From: Microbacterium sp. RU33B
GTDB taxonomy: Bacteria > Actinomycetota > Actinomycetes > Actinomycetales > Microbacteriaceae
Direction of reading: 5' to 3'
Assembly: GCF_900155915.1 (NCBI RefSeq)
Contig: NZ_FTPO01000001.1
Span: forward strand, 868,001-932,000
DNA length: 64,000 nt
Position 1 is the stretch's first letter; every line of letters starts with the position of its first letter. The notes under the pieces are model-generated. The model was not told where the DNA came from. It searched no databases and was given only the letters and a program-made list of their open reading frames with translations. Below, one piece after another: positions 8,365-15,608 of this stretch. The position numbers and the translations under genes are program-made.

Positions 8365-9164
8365 CAGAAGGCCTTCACCGCTCCGACCGTGACGACGGAG
8401 TGGGCGAGCCATCCGCCACCGGTCTGCACGCCGCCGTCCGGCACGGCACCGGCCGACGCGGAATCCAGGATCGGCAGGATCGTCAGGCCGCCGTCGGCCG
8501 TGTCGACCACGAAGAGGGTCGTGACGCTCCCCGAACCCACCGAGACGTCGGTGACATCGCGGATGGCGCCGCCCGTGAGCTCGAGGGTCCACGGGCCCGC
8601 GGGGATCTCCGCGTACGCCGTGGCCGAGCCCGCGACCGCTCCACGCGCGATGGGCGTGCCGGTCGAGGTCGACACGTCGACCCGGGGTGTGAGGGTGGAT
8701 GCCTGCACCAGCCGGATCCGCGCGTTGCCGGCTGCCGGCTGCGTCAGGTCGTCGGTGAACGCCTTGACCTGGAGGTCCTTGGAGGGGCCGTAGGCGGCCA
8801 CGGTGGTGGCCGTGTCGCCCGAGACGCGGACGGATGCCGAGATCGCGGGAGCCGTCGTGCGACTCGAGCCCGCGGGCACCATGCTCACCGAGTAGGAGCC
8901 GGGCGGCAGCTCCGAGTACGTGGAGACGTCGCCGTAGCTGACGTCGGTGAGTTCGATGATCGGAGTCGCGCTGCCCCGCGCCGAGACGCGGACGTCGACC
9001 GACTTCGTGTCGGGGGACAGGTGACCGAGGCGGAGCCAGCCGACCGGATCGCCGGGAGCGGCGGTGGCCGGAGCGGCGACGAGCGCGCCCAGCGCCACGA
9101 CCGCAGCCGCGACGATGCCGAGAGCTGCGCGGCGACCTCGACGCGCGAGGGTGTGATCTTCCAT
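8364..9164 (-). CDS. Secreted DUF4397 domain protein
   Basis: 266 residues; the ATG at 9164 was chosen for its strong ribosome site (GGAAGGAA). An Arg-rich N-terminus (ARRGRR) precedes a hydrophobic core and an APATAAPG cleavage region near residue 37, so it is exported, possibly by Tat. The mature part consists of beta-rich DUF4397 repeats (WLRLGHLSPDTKSVDV, then RIRLVQASTLTPRVDV), a fold found in actinobacterial surface proteins. No LPXTG motif or C-terminal membrane anchor is present although a sortase gene overlaps its stop; it may be released, or be anchored through a non-canonical signal. Confidence 0.88.
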   Translation of the reverse strand: MEDHTLARRGRRAALGIVAAAVVALGALVAAPATAAPGDPVGWLRLGHLSPDTKSVDVRVSARGSATPIIELTDVSYGDVSTYSELPPGSYSVSMVPAGSSRTTAPAISASVRVSGDTATTVAAYGPSKDLQVKAFTDDLTQPAAGNARIRLVQASTLTPRVDVSTSTGTPIARGAVAGSATAYAEIPAGPWTLELTGGAIRDVTDVSVGSGSVTTLFVVDTADGGLTILPILDSASAGAVPDGGVQTGGGWLAHSVVTVGAVKAF

Positions 9165-9411
9165 GACGGGATTCCTTCCGGCGTGCGCGGTCATTCGTGC
9201 AGCGGTCGCGGCCGGTTCGTGAAGGAACTGGGGGCGACAGCGGGAATGAACGAGTGGCGGCGCCGCGGAGCTGCTCGCCACGCCCCAGGCGTGAAGACCG
9301 CTGCGATGCGATCGGCGAGATTCGGGTTCGACGGACCACTCATGACGGTGATTCGGCACCGCGGCCGTATCGGTTTGGATCCTGCGCCGATCCGCCCCTC
9401 GAGTGCTACGG
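9165..9411. other. Intergenic leader region of the DUF4397-sortase pair
   Basis: About 247 bp without a convincing gene. It carries one copy of a near-repeated element (9215-9237) whose second copy is at 9823-9845 near the sigma factor gene, and a weak GGATC/GATCC hairpin near 9388 after the zinc-ribbon gene. I see no sigma70-type promoter I would defend. Confidence 0.5.
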
Positions 9412-9624
9412 TCAGGCGCGGCGTCGCAGCGGAAGGTCGCGCGCTCCCAGGCGTGAGAGCGTCGACGCGCCGTCGGGTGCGAACGTGATCATGAAGCCGA
9501 CGTGGCACGACGGGCACCGCCAGCCGCCGGGGATGTCGCGCATCACGACACCGCACAGCGCGCACTGCGGCTGCTGGTAGGCGAGGTCGCCCGCCGACCA
9601 GTCGTCGGCGCCCGTCGAGGTCAC
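9412..9624 (-). CDS. Small zinc-ribbon protein
   Basis: 70 residues from a GTG whose GTGA overlaps the stop of the upstream 35-aa ORF. Two CxxC pairs (C21/C24 in CALC, C37/C40 in CPSC) enclose about a dozen residues, a rubredoxin-like zinc ribbon. The C-terminus is basic (LPLRRRA). The protein family is not one I can name. It is translationally coupled to the peptide gene and sits back-to-back with the ECF sigma factor gene, which suggests a joint regulatory or metal-related role, as inference only. Confidence 0.65.
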   Translation of the reverse strand: MTSTGADDWSAGDLAYQQPQCALCGVVMRDIPGGWRCPSCHVGFMITFAPDGASTLSRLGARDLPLRRRA

Positions 9625-9728
9625 GTCCGCGGGTCCTCGGACAGCGCAGCGGCGATCAGAGCGCTCATGTCGATCGGATGTGTGGGGGGCAGCACGACAT
9701 CGCTGGGGGTGACGGCCTGCTCGCTCAT
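9621..9728 (-). CDS. 35-aa peptide ORF coupled to the zinc-ribbon gene
   Basis: Too short for standard gene calling, but supported by a ribosome site GGAAGG eight bases before the ATG and by the 4-bp GTGA overlap with the next gene. It begins MSEQAVTPSDVV, has a PPTHPIDM centre, a short hydrophobic helix (SALIAAAL) and ends SEDPRT. No signal peptide and no cysteines. It could be a small regulatory protein or only a translational leader for the zinc-ribbon gene. Confidence 0.55.
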   Translation of the reverse strand: MSEQAVTPSDVVLPPTHPIDMSALIAAALSEDPRT

Positions 9729-9778
9729 GGGGGTACCTTCCGATCGGATGCCTCTGCCCTTCGATGTCGGCGATCGGC

Positions 9779-9805
9779 GGATCCTGACATCCGATGTCAG
9801 GATCC
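9779..9805. promoter_or_regulatory. Perfect 12-bp inverted repeat, candidate operator
   Basis: Half-site GGATCCTGACAT and its exact reverse complement are separated by CCG. It lies in the divergent region between the 35-aa peptide gene (start 9728, minus) and the ECF sigma gene (start 9905, plus), 51 and 100 bp from the two starts. No U-tract follows on either strand, so an operator is more likely than a terminator. The binding protein is unknown. Confidence 0.55.
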
Positions 9806-9904
9806 ACGCACGACACGCATCTGTTCGTGAAGGCACAGGGGCCGAGGGGATGCGGTGGACGCTCGAGCGGACGCGGCGCGGACGCGTGAGATCATGGGCC
9901 GGTC

Positions 9905-10405
9905 ATGCATTCCGGATTCGAAGCGCTCTACCGCGAGCAGTACGCGGGGGTTCTGAGGTACGTGGATCGACGACTGGGCGGCTTCGGCGCGGAGGACATC
10001 ACCGCGTCGACGTTCGAGCTGGCCCTGAGGAAGCTCCCGGAGCGGCATCCGCATCCCGTCGGGTGGCTGTTCCGCACGGCGGAGAACCTCGTCAAGGCGG
10101 AAGTGCGCCGCCGAGAGCGCGAGCGCCGGGCGCTGCGCGACACCGAGGTGATCGGCCCCCCGGCCGCCGAGGATCCGGAGGTCGACACGCTCCGGGGCAT
10201 CCTGCACTCCCTGCCGCGGGGCTATCGCGACGTGCTCCAGCTGACCTACTGGGACGGACTCGGCGCCGCCGACGCCGGAGTCGTGCTCGGATGCTCCGAG
10301 CAGGCCGTCTGGAAGCGCATCAGCCGTGCGAAGAAGGCGATCCGCGACGCATGGCCGCGGGATCGCGACGCGACGACGTGGGAGGAGGCGATGACCCGTG
10401 CCTGA
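9905..10405 (+). CDS. ECF-type RNA polymerase sigma factor
   Basis: 166 residues with sigma region 2 at about 5-70 (LYREQYAGVLRYVDRRLG, then AEDITASTFELAL and GWLFRTAENL) and region 4 at about 105-150 (LPRGYRDVLQLTYWDGLGAADAGVVLGCSEQAVWKRISRAKKAI). It redirects RNA polymerase to a small regulon. The downstream gene overlaps its stop by 8 bp and encodes a single-span membrane protein, the usual partner position. No ECF promoter pair (GGAAC / CGTC) is obvious just before the gene. Confidence 0.9.
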   Translation: MHSGFEALYREQYAGVLRYVDRRLGGFGAEDITASTFELALRKLPERHPHPVGWLFRTAENLVKAEVRRRERERRALRDTEVIGPPAAEDPEVDTLRGILHSLPRGYRDVLQLTYWDGLGAADAGVVLGCSEQAVWKRISRAKKAIRDAWPRDRDATTWEEAMTRA

Positions 10406-11417
10406 CGAGCGGATGACGGATGCCGAGCTCGATCGCCTGCTGGCGGCATCGAGCCCCTATCCCACGCGGGACACCGCCCTGGATGCACGGGCCGAAGCGC
10501 GACTGCGCGCACTGCTGGCCGAGCGACCGCAGCGTCGGCGCCGGCGGTTCGCGGTCTCCGTGTCGGTCCCTGTGCTGGCGGCCGCCGTCGTCGCCCTCCT
10601 CGTCGTGCTGGTGGTCGCTCCCTTCTCCGCGACTTCTCCGGCGGCTGCCGACGCGCTCCGCCCGCTGCAGCTCGCGGCATCCGGACTCACGGTCGCCGAG
10701 CAGGTCACGCGCGCCCAGGAGCAGCTCGCCGACGGATCCGGACCCGCGACCCCCGAACGCCGAGCCGTGACGGTGGCGTGGTACGCCCACGTGCAGATGG
10801 ACGGACCGGATGCGGGTGCGGTGATCTCACCCGAGGTCGAGACGTGGACGTGGAACGAGGACTTCTCCGCGAACCTGCGCGTGACGGCCGGGCGCGCCTA
10901 CACCCCCGCCGTCGACGGCAGCGAGCTGCCCGTGCGCGCCGACCTCTCACCGGCGGGCACGGTGCTGCGCGACGACGACTTCCCGGCATCGGACTTCGTC
11001 GTCGACGGCGAGCCTCCTCCCTGGATGGTCGCGGGCGACAGCGCGGACTTCTATCGGACCTATCTGCGCGAGGCCTACACCGTCGCAGGCGAGGATCCGT
11101 CTGCGGTGCTCCGGGCCGTCGGCGACCTCAAAGCCTGGTGGACGTTGACGGATGCGCAGGAGGCGAACATCCTCGAGGCCCTCCGGGACTATCCCGGGAT
11201 CGAGCTCCGAGGCGTGACCCAGGATCGCGGCGGACGAGACGTGTTCGCGCTCAGCGCCGTGACGTCCGCAGGTCTGCACGAGGAGATGCTGCTCGTGTCG
11301 CTCGACACGGGGCGCATCGTAGGCTCCGAGACGACCTACCTCGGCGACGACCCCGAAATCCCGATGGCGCCGAACACGGTGATGAGCTATCGGCTGTGGG
11401 ACCTCGCCGACGGCTGA
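10398..11417 (+). CDS. Sigma-factor-coupled membrane protein (CU044_5270-like)
   Basis: 339 residues, GTG start inside the end of the sigma gene. An acidic cytoplasmic head of about 45 residues and an Arg cluster (RRRRR, 46-50) precede one membrane helix at about 51-75; the remaining 260 residues are extracytoplasmic. There is no zinc-binding HxxxCxxC anti-sigma motif. The layout matches the CU044_5270 proteins often found after ECF genes, which probably sense an envelope signal and hold the sigma factor. The anti-sigma role is inferred from the overlap and topology. Confidence 0.75.
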   Translation: MPDERMTDAELDRLLAASSPYPTRDTALDARAEARLRALLAERPQRRRRRFAVSVSVPVLAAAVVALLVVLVVAPFSATSPAAADALRPLQLAASGLTVAEQVTRAQEQLADGSGPATPERRAVTVAWYAHVQMDGPDAGAVISPEVETWTWNEDFSANLRVTAGRAYTPAVDGSELPVRADLSPAGTVLRDDDFPASDFVVDGEPPPWMVAGDSADFYRTYLREAYTVAGEDPSAVLRAVGDLKAWWTLTDAQEANILEALRDYPGIELRGVTQDRGGRDVFALSAVTSAGLHEEMLLVSLDTGRIVGSETTYLGDDPEIPMAPNTVMSYRLWDLADG

Positions 11418-11449
11418 CGCGTGTCGGCACCCGGTGCGAGGATGGGCGC

Positions 11450-12274
11450 ATGCCCGAGTCGCCCGAGGTGCAGGTCCAGGCCGAGTTCCTCGCCGAGCGG
11501 ATCTCCGGGAGGGAGATCGTCGGCGCCGACCTCATCGAATTCCGCGCGCTGAAGACGCGCCAGCGGCCGCTCACGTCGATCGTGGGCGAGCGCGTGCGCG
11601 GTGTGCGCCGCTGCGGAAAACACATCGCGGTCGAGCTCTCGAGCGGATACCTGGTGATCTCGCTCGGCCGGCACGGGTGGGCCCGGTGGAGCGACGAGCA
11701 CGTCGACGCGCCCGCCGACGCTCCACCCGCACTCGCCGTTCTCACGTTCGACGACGGCGGCGAGATCGCGTGGACGGATGCCGGAGACTGGGTCTCGCTC
11801 GGCCTCTTCGTGGTCGACGATCCGCTCGACGTGCCCGCCGTCGCGGCGCTCGGCCCGGATCCCGCCGATGAGTCGTTCACCCGCGACGACTTCGACTCGG
11901 TCACCCGCGGCCGCCGGAAGCAGATCAAAGCGATCCTGCAGGAGCAGAGCTCGCTCGCCGGCATCGGCAACGCCTACTCCGACGAGATCCTCCATGCGGC
12001 GAGGACCTCACCCGTCGCACTCGCCGCCGCGCTCGACGGCGCTGCTCTCGACGGCGTCTTCGACGCCATGCTCCTCACCGTCCGCGGTGCGATCGCGGCG
12101 CGGCGGGGCATCCCGATCGCGGAGCTCAAGGCAGCGAAGGTCGCGGCGATGCGCGTGCACGGACGTACCGGCGAGCCCTGCCCCGTGTGCGGCGACGAGG
12201 TCCGCGACGTCCGGTTCGCGAGCACGACGGCGCAGTACTGCCCGACGTGTCAGACCGGGGGAGCGCTGCTGTAG
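11450..12274 (+). CDS. Fpg/Nei family DNA glycosylase
   Basis: 274 residues starting MPESPEV, so after Met removal the catalytic Pro and the following Glu (P2, E3) are in place; Leu4 of the Fpg consensus is Ser. The H2TH region (QSSLAGIGNAYSDEIL) and a C-terminal zinc finger with C244, C247, C264 and C267 are intact. It removes oxidised bases and nicks at abasic sites in base-excision repair. The start departs from MPELPEV of true MutM, and AlphaFold-type comparison would be needed to choose between Fpg and Nei subfamilies. The hairpin at its 3' end separates it from the convergent small gene. Confidence 0.88.
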   Translation: MPESPEVQVQAEFLAERISGREIVGADLIEFRALKTRQRPLTSIVGERVRGVRRCGKHIAVELSSGYLVISLGRHGWARWSDEHVDAPADAPPALAVLTFDDGGEIAWTDAGDWVSLGLFVVDDPLDVPAVAALGPDPADESFTRDDFDSVTRGRRKQIKAILQEQSSLAGIGNAYSDEILHAARTSPVALAAALDGAALDGVFDAMLLTVRGAIAARRGIPIAELKAAKVAAMRVHGRTGEPCPVCGDEVRDVRFASTTAQYCPTCQTGGALL

Positions 12275-12280
12275 CGCTCC
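12260..12280. terminator. Hairpin over the glycosylase stop codon
   Basis: Perfect 8-bp stem GGAGCGCT / AGCGCTCC with loop GCTGT. It includes the TAG stop of the glycosylase gene and lies before the stop of the convergent 55-aa gene, so it can serve both. Confidence 0.55.
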
Positions 12281-12295
12281 GCTCGGCGGACTATC

Positions 12296-12463
12296 TCAGG
12301 CGTCCTCGTCCTCTTCGGGCTCGAAGGTGGACTGCACACCGGTGTGGCCCGCGGCGACGCCGTCGGGGTGGGCCGGGATCGTGCCGTCCTGGCCGAGTCC
12401 GCCGGGCTTGGTCTCCGCCTCGTCGCGTTCGGCGTCGGAAGAGTTCTCGAGATCGCGTTCCAT
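12296..12463 (-). CDS. 55-aa acidic hypothetical protein
   Basis: Starts at the ATG at 12463 with an AAGGGAG ribosome site. The sequence is hydrophilic and acidic (MERDLENSSDAERDEAE at the start, FEPEEDEDA at the end) with a Gly/Pro/His-containing middle, so it is probably disordered. No known domain. It is divergent from the cysteine-rich peptide gene across 128 bp, which contain its promoter but no other gene. Confidence 0.6.
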   Translation of the reverse strand: MERDLENSSDAERDEAETKPGGLGQDGTIPAHPDGVAAGHTGVQSTFEPEEDEDA

Positions 12464-12579
12464 GGTCTGCTCCCTTGCGGTCGGCGGATGCCGTGACCTC
12501 GACGGTACGCGCCGCCGGGCGCGGGCCGCAGGGGCTTGCGTCGGGCCGGGTGATCGCCTACGCGGCACGAGGGCAGGGA

Positions 12580-12585
12580 TAGGAT
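12580..12585 (+). promoter_or_regulatory. Leaderless -10 element of the cysteine-rich peptide gene
   Basis: TAGGAT is followed by six bases and then the ATG at 12592, so transcription would begin at or next to the start codon. The same geometry precedes at least fifteen other genes in this window. Confidence 0.55.
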
Positions 12586-12591
12586 CGGGTC

Positions 12592-12729
12592 ATGGCCACG
12601 TCGAACCTCCCGACCCCCTCGCTCCAGCCGCTGCAGACCCTGCCTCAGGCGGGCGATGACAAGAACCTCCTCGTCGCGCTCGACGAGGGTGCGTCGTGCT
12701 GCGGCGGCGGGTGCTGCAGCACCGACTGA
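12592..12729 (+). CDS. 45-aa cysteine-rich peptide
   Basis: A short ORF below normal calling limits, supported by a TAGGAT element at the leaderless position and by codon use like its neighbours. The first 20 residues are Pro/Leu/Gln-rich, then comes DDKNLLVALDEGA and a terminal SCCGGGCCSTD with four cysteines in two CC pairs around GGG. Such an end could bind a metal or be chemically modified. No maturation enzyme, transporter or metal regulator is adjacent; the next gene, 12 bp later, encodes a membrane protein that may be co-transcribed. Function unknown. Confidence 0.6.
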   Translation: MATSNLPTPSLQPLQTLPQAGDDKNLLVALDEGASCCGGGCCSTD

Positions 12730-12740
12730 GCACCCCCTCG

Positions 12741-13247
12741 ATGCCCGATCCCGCTGCCGGCCGGCTCGCCCGACTGGGCCGCGTTCTCATCTCCGAGGAA
12801 TCCGTCTACGGGCTGATCCTCGTGTCGGGGATGATCGTCGTCAGCAACAGCCTGACCGGCACCTCGGCGAATGCGCTCCTGACCGTCGTCGTGACGGTCA
12901 TCGTCTTCTTCGCCGCGCACGTCTACGCCGGCACGATCGCCGGTCTCGCCCGCACGCACCGCGGCGACCTCAGGGCCAGCTTCTCGGCCGCCATCCATCA
13001 CTCCGAGGGCATGCTCCTCGTCTCCGTCGTGCCGCTCGTGATCCTGCTGCTCGGTGTGAGCCGCGTCATCGACGATGAGCTGGCGATCTGGACCGCGCTC
13101 GTCGTCGACACGGTGATCCTCGGTCTGCTCGGCTGGTTCGCCGTCGCGCGGTGGGACGGGCGTTTCTGGGTGCGGCTCACGAGCGCCCTGATCACGGCGG
13201 CGTTCGGCGGCATCCTGATCATGCTGAAGTCGCTCATCCACCACTGA
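12741..13247 (+). CDS. Membrane protein after the cysteine-rich peptide, function unknown
   Basis: 168 residues from ATG 12741, 12 bp after the peptide stop; the frame is open upstream, but an earlier start would overlap the peptide. About five hydrophobic segments (near 27-45, 48-71, 95-115, 122-142 and 148-165) with an SEESVYGLILVSGMIV motif in the first. No domain I can name. Co-transcription with the 45-aa peptide is likely, and the pair may form one functional unit. Confidence 0.72.
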   Translation: MPDPAAGRLARLGRVLISEESVYGLILVSGMIVVSNSLTGTSANALLTVVVTVIVFFAAHVYAGTIAGLARTHRGDLRASFSAAIHHSEGMLLVSVVPLVILLLGVSRVIDDELAIWTALVVDTVILGLLGWFAVARWDGRFWVRLTSALITAAFGGILIMLKSLIHH

Positions 13248-13262
13248 GCGACAGCGGACGGG

Positions 13263-13841
13263 TCAGCGCGACAGCGGCGACAGGAGGGCGTCCGTCAGCC
13301 GCGGACTCAGCCCCGCCATCTCCTCGACCGGCACGGCGAGGGCCTGCAGAGCGCGACTGAAGTAGTTGCGCGCCGCGGCCGCCAGGGTGATGTCCACGAT
13401 CTGGCGATCGGTGAAGCCGACGTCGCGCAGCGACTGACTGTCGCGGTCGGTCATGGCGTCGGCATCCGTGGACAGTCGTGTGGCGTACCTCATGACGGCG
13501 AGGTCGGCTTCGCTCAGCTCCGCCTGCTCGAAGTCGCGGGCGACGCGTTCGAGTTCGTCTTCGTCGAAGGCGCCCGCGCGCAGCGCCTTGCGCCCGTGGG
13601 CCATCAGACAGTGCGGCGACTTCACCGCGGCCGCCGCGGCGAGGGTCGCCAGCTCGTACGTGCGCACGCCGATCGACGGGATGACCGCGCCGAGCAGGGC
13701 CTCGAATGCGTCGAGAGCCTCGGGATTGACCACCATCGCGCGCGTGTGGGTGAAGACGAAGCCGTCGTCGTCGAGATCCTCGCGGTACTTCTCGGCGACA
13801 TAGCCTCCGGCGGTGGCGGGCTCGGGTGTCGAGATGATCAT
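13263..13841 (-). CDS. AhpD-like / carboxymuconolactone decarboxylase family protein
   Basis: 192 residues from ATG 13841, chosen for a GGAGG site; a TTG further upstream is possible. The all-helical CMD fold is recognisable by the conserved block around SPHCLMAHG at 76-84, followed by LTDRQIVDITLAAAARNYFSRA-type helices. True AhpD peroxidases have a CxxC redox pair here; this protein has C78 and H82 only (CxxxH), so a thiol peroxidase or acid-sensing general-base role is more likely than disulfide chemistry. It lies downstream of the efflux pump gene behind a terminator hairpin. Confidence 0.8.
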   Translation of the reverse strand: MIISTPEPATAGGYVAEKYREDLDDDGFVFTHTRAMVVNPEALDAFEALLGAVIPSIGVRTYELATLAAAAAVKSPHCLMAHGRKALRAGAFDEDELERVARDFEQAELSEADLAVMRYATRLSTDADAMTDRDSQSLRDVGFTDRQIVDITLAAAARNYFSRALQALAVPVEEMAGLSPRLTDALLSPLSR

Positions 13842-13874
13842 GCTGCCTCCGGGTCTGTCGGGCACCACAGACAA

Positions 13875-13910
13875 CAGTGCCCCTCCGACACCGAGTTCGG
13901 AAGGGCACTG
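13875..13910 (-). terminator. Terminator after the efflux pump gene
   Basis: A 14-bp stem with one mismatch (CAGTGCCC... pairing with ...GGGCACTG) and an 8-base loop, starting 13 bp after the stop of the MFS gene. On the minus strand it is followed by TTGTCTGT, a weak U-rich tail. Confidence 0.6.
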
Positions 13911-13922
13911 CCTGATATACGA

Positions 13923-15440
13923 TCAGTGCGCGGGCGGCCCCGCGTACTCCGCGTCGTCCGGCTTGCGGATGAGGAATGCGCCGATCAGCAGCGGTATCGA
14001 GATGATCGCAGCGAGCAGGAATGCGGCGTGCGCGCCCGCCGCACCAGCGACGGCGGCGGATGCCCCGTCGGCGGCAGCCGAGGCGGAGACGCCCGACATC
14101 ACCGCGATGAGCACCGCGATGCCCGCCGCACCCGCGACCTGCTGGACCGTGCCGAGGATCGCCGACCCGTAGGAGTAGAACTTCGGCTGCAGCGAGCCGA
14201 GGGAGGCCGTGAACAGCGGGGTGAACGACAGCGCGAGTCCGAGCGAGAGCACGGTCTGGCCCGCGATGAGCGTCCACAGCGGCGTGGTCTCTGTGAACGT
14301 CGTGTAGAACCACAGCATCCCCACCGCGATGATCGCGCCCGGGACGAGCAGCACGCGAGCCCCGCGGGCGTCGTAGATGCGGCCGATGAACGGGCCGAGC
14401 AGACCCATCAGGAGCGAACCGGGGAGCACGGCGAGACCGGTCTCGAGCGGCGAGATGCCGAGCACGCTCTGCATGTAGAGCGGCAGGACCGTGATGACGC
14501 CGAAGAACGCCATCGACAGCAGGGCCATCTGCGCGATCGAGAGCGAGAAGTTCGCCGAGTGGAAGACCCGCAGATCGAGCAGGGCGTCGTCGCTGCGCTG
14601 CAGGCGCACCTGCCGCCACAGGAAGAGTCCCAGCGACACGGCGCCCACGCCGAGTGCGATCCACAGCGTCATCGTCGAGGTCGCGGCGGCCGAGGCATCC
14701 GCTGCTCCGCCGCCGTGGCTCGCCGCGCCGCCGATCTGGCTGAGGCCGTAGACGATGCCGCCGAAACCGAACGCGGACAGGATCACCGAGAGCACGTCGA
14801 TCCGCGCGCGCGTGGTCTCACCGAGGTTGTGGATCCACTTCGCGCCGACCGCGAGGGCCACGAGCGCGATCGGGAGGACGATGCCGAAGATCCAGCGCCA
14901 TCCGAGCGTATCGAGCAGAGCGCCCGACAGGGTGGGGCCGATCGCCGGAGCGAGCGACATCACGATGGAGACGCGGCCCATCATGCGGCCGCGGGCGTGC
15001 GGCGGCACGATCGTCATGATCGTGGTCATGAGCAGCGGCATCATGATGGCGGTGCCGGATGCCTGCACGACGCGGGCGACGACGAGCACCGGGAATCCGG
15101 GCGCGAGGAGGGCGACGAGCGTGCCGAGCGAGAACAGGCTCATCGCGGCGATGAACATCGCGCGGGTCGTGAACCGACGCAGCAGGAACCCCGTGATGGG
15201 GATGACGACGGCCATCGTGAGCATGAACGCCGTCGTGAGCCACTGGGCGTCGACGGCGGTGATGCCGAGATCTCCGATGAGGTGGGGGATCGCCACGCCC
15301 ATCGTGGTCTCGTTCAGGATCGCGACGAACGCGGCCGCGAGGAGCAGCCAGATGACCCGGTTCTCTTCGGGACGGAGGGTGTGGCCCTGAGGGGCGGTCG
15401 TGCGGGCTGGGCCCGGCATCGTGGTCTCGGTGGCGGCCAT
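13923..15440 (-). CDS. DHA2-type MFS multidrug efflux transporter
   Basis: 505 residues with about 14 membrane segments, the DHA2 drug/proton antiporter layout. Motifs near the front include WLTTAFMLTMAVVIPITGFL (helix 2, motif D1-like), RFTTRAMFIAAMSLFSLG, and ARVVQASGTAIMMPLLM (motif B with Arg). MAATETT start at 15440 has GAGGAG at nine bases, better than the alternative five codons upstream. It should expel cationic or lipophilic compounds. No adjacent TetR or MarR regulator. Confidence 0.92.
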   Translation of the reverse strand: MAATETTMPGPARTTAPQGHTLRPEENRVIWLLLAAAFVAILNETTMGVAIPHLIGDLGITAVDAQWLTTAFMLTMAVVIPITGFLLRRFTTRAMFIAAMSLFSLGTLVALLAPGFPVLVVARVVQASGTAIMMPLLMTTIMTIVPPHARGRMMGRVSIVMSLAPAIGPTLSGALLDTLGWRWIFGIVLPIALVALAVGAKWIHNLGETTRARIDVLSVILSAFGFGGIVYGLSQIGGAASHGGGAADASAAATSTMTLWIALGVGAVSLGLFLWRQVRLQRSDDALLDLRVFHSANFSLSIAQMALLSMAFFGVITVLPLYMQSVLGISPLETGLAVLPGSLLMGLLGPFIGRIYDARGARVLLVPGAIIAVGMLWFYTTFTETTPLWTLIAGQTVLSLGLALSFTPLFTASLGSLQPKFYSYGSAILGTVQQVAGAAGIAVLIAVMSGVSASAAADGASAAVAGAAGAHAAFLLAAIISIPLLIGAFLIRKPDDAEYAGPPAH

Positions 15441-15608
15441 GGGGCGTCTCCTCACTGCTCAGACGTCTTGCTCTGGCGAGGCTCGTGATGGTGTGCGCAG
15501 ACGGCGCGAAGAGCGGAAGGGTCGCGGAAAGCCGCACCCCACGGCACGACAAACGATAACCGCCGGGTCGGACACGGCATTCCCCGATTCCGTGCGAACA
15601 TTCAGAAT

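Noticed and set aside
9165..9411. Possible gene upstream of DUF4397
   Set aside because: Several open frames cross it but none has a ribosome site, a leaderless -10, or plausible protein composition.
13596..15488. Long plus-strand open frame opposite the MFS gene
   Set aside because: Arg/Glu/Asp/His-rich composition typical of antisense frames in GC-rich DNA, with no recognisable domain; the MFS transporter is unambiguous.
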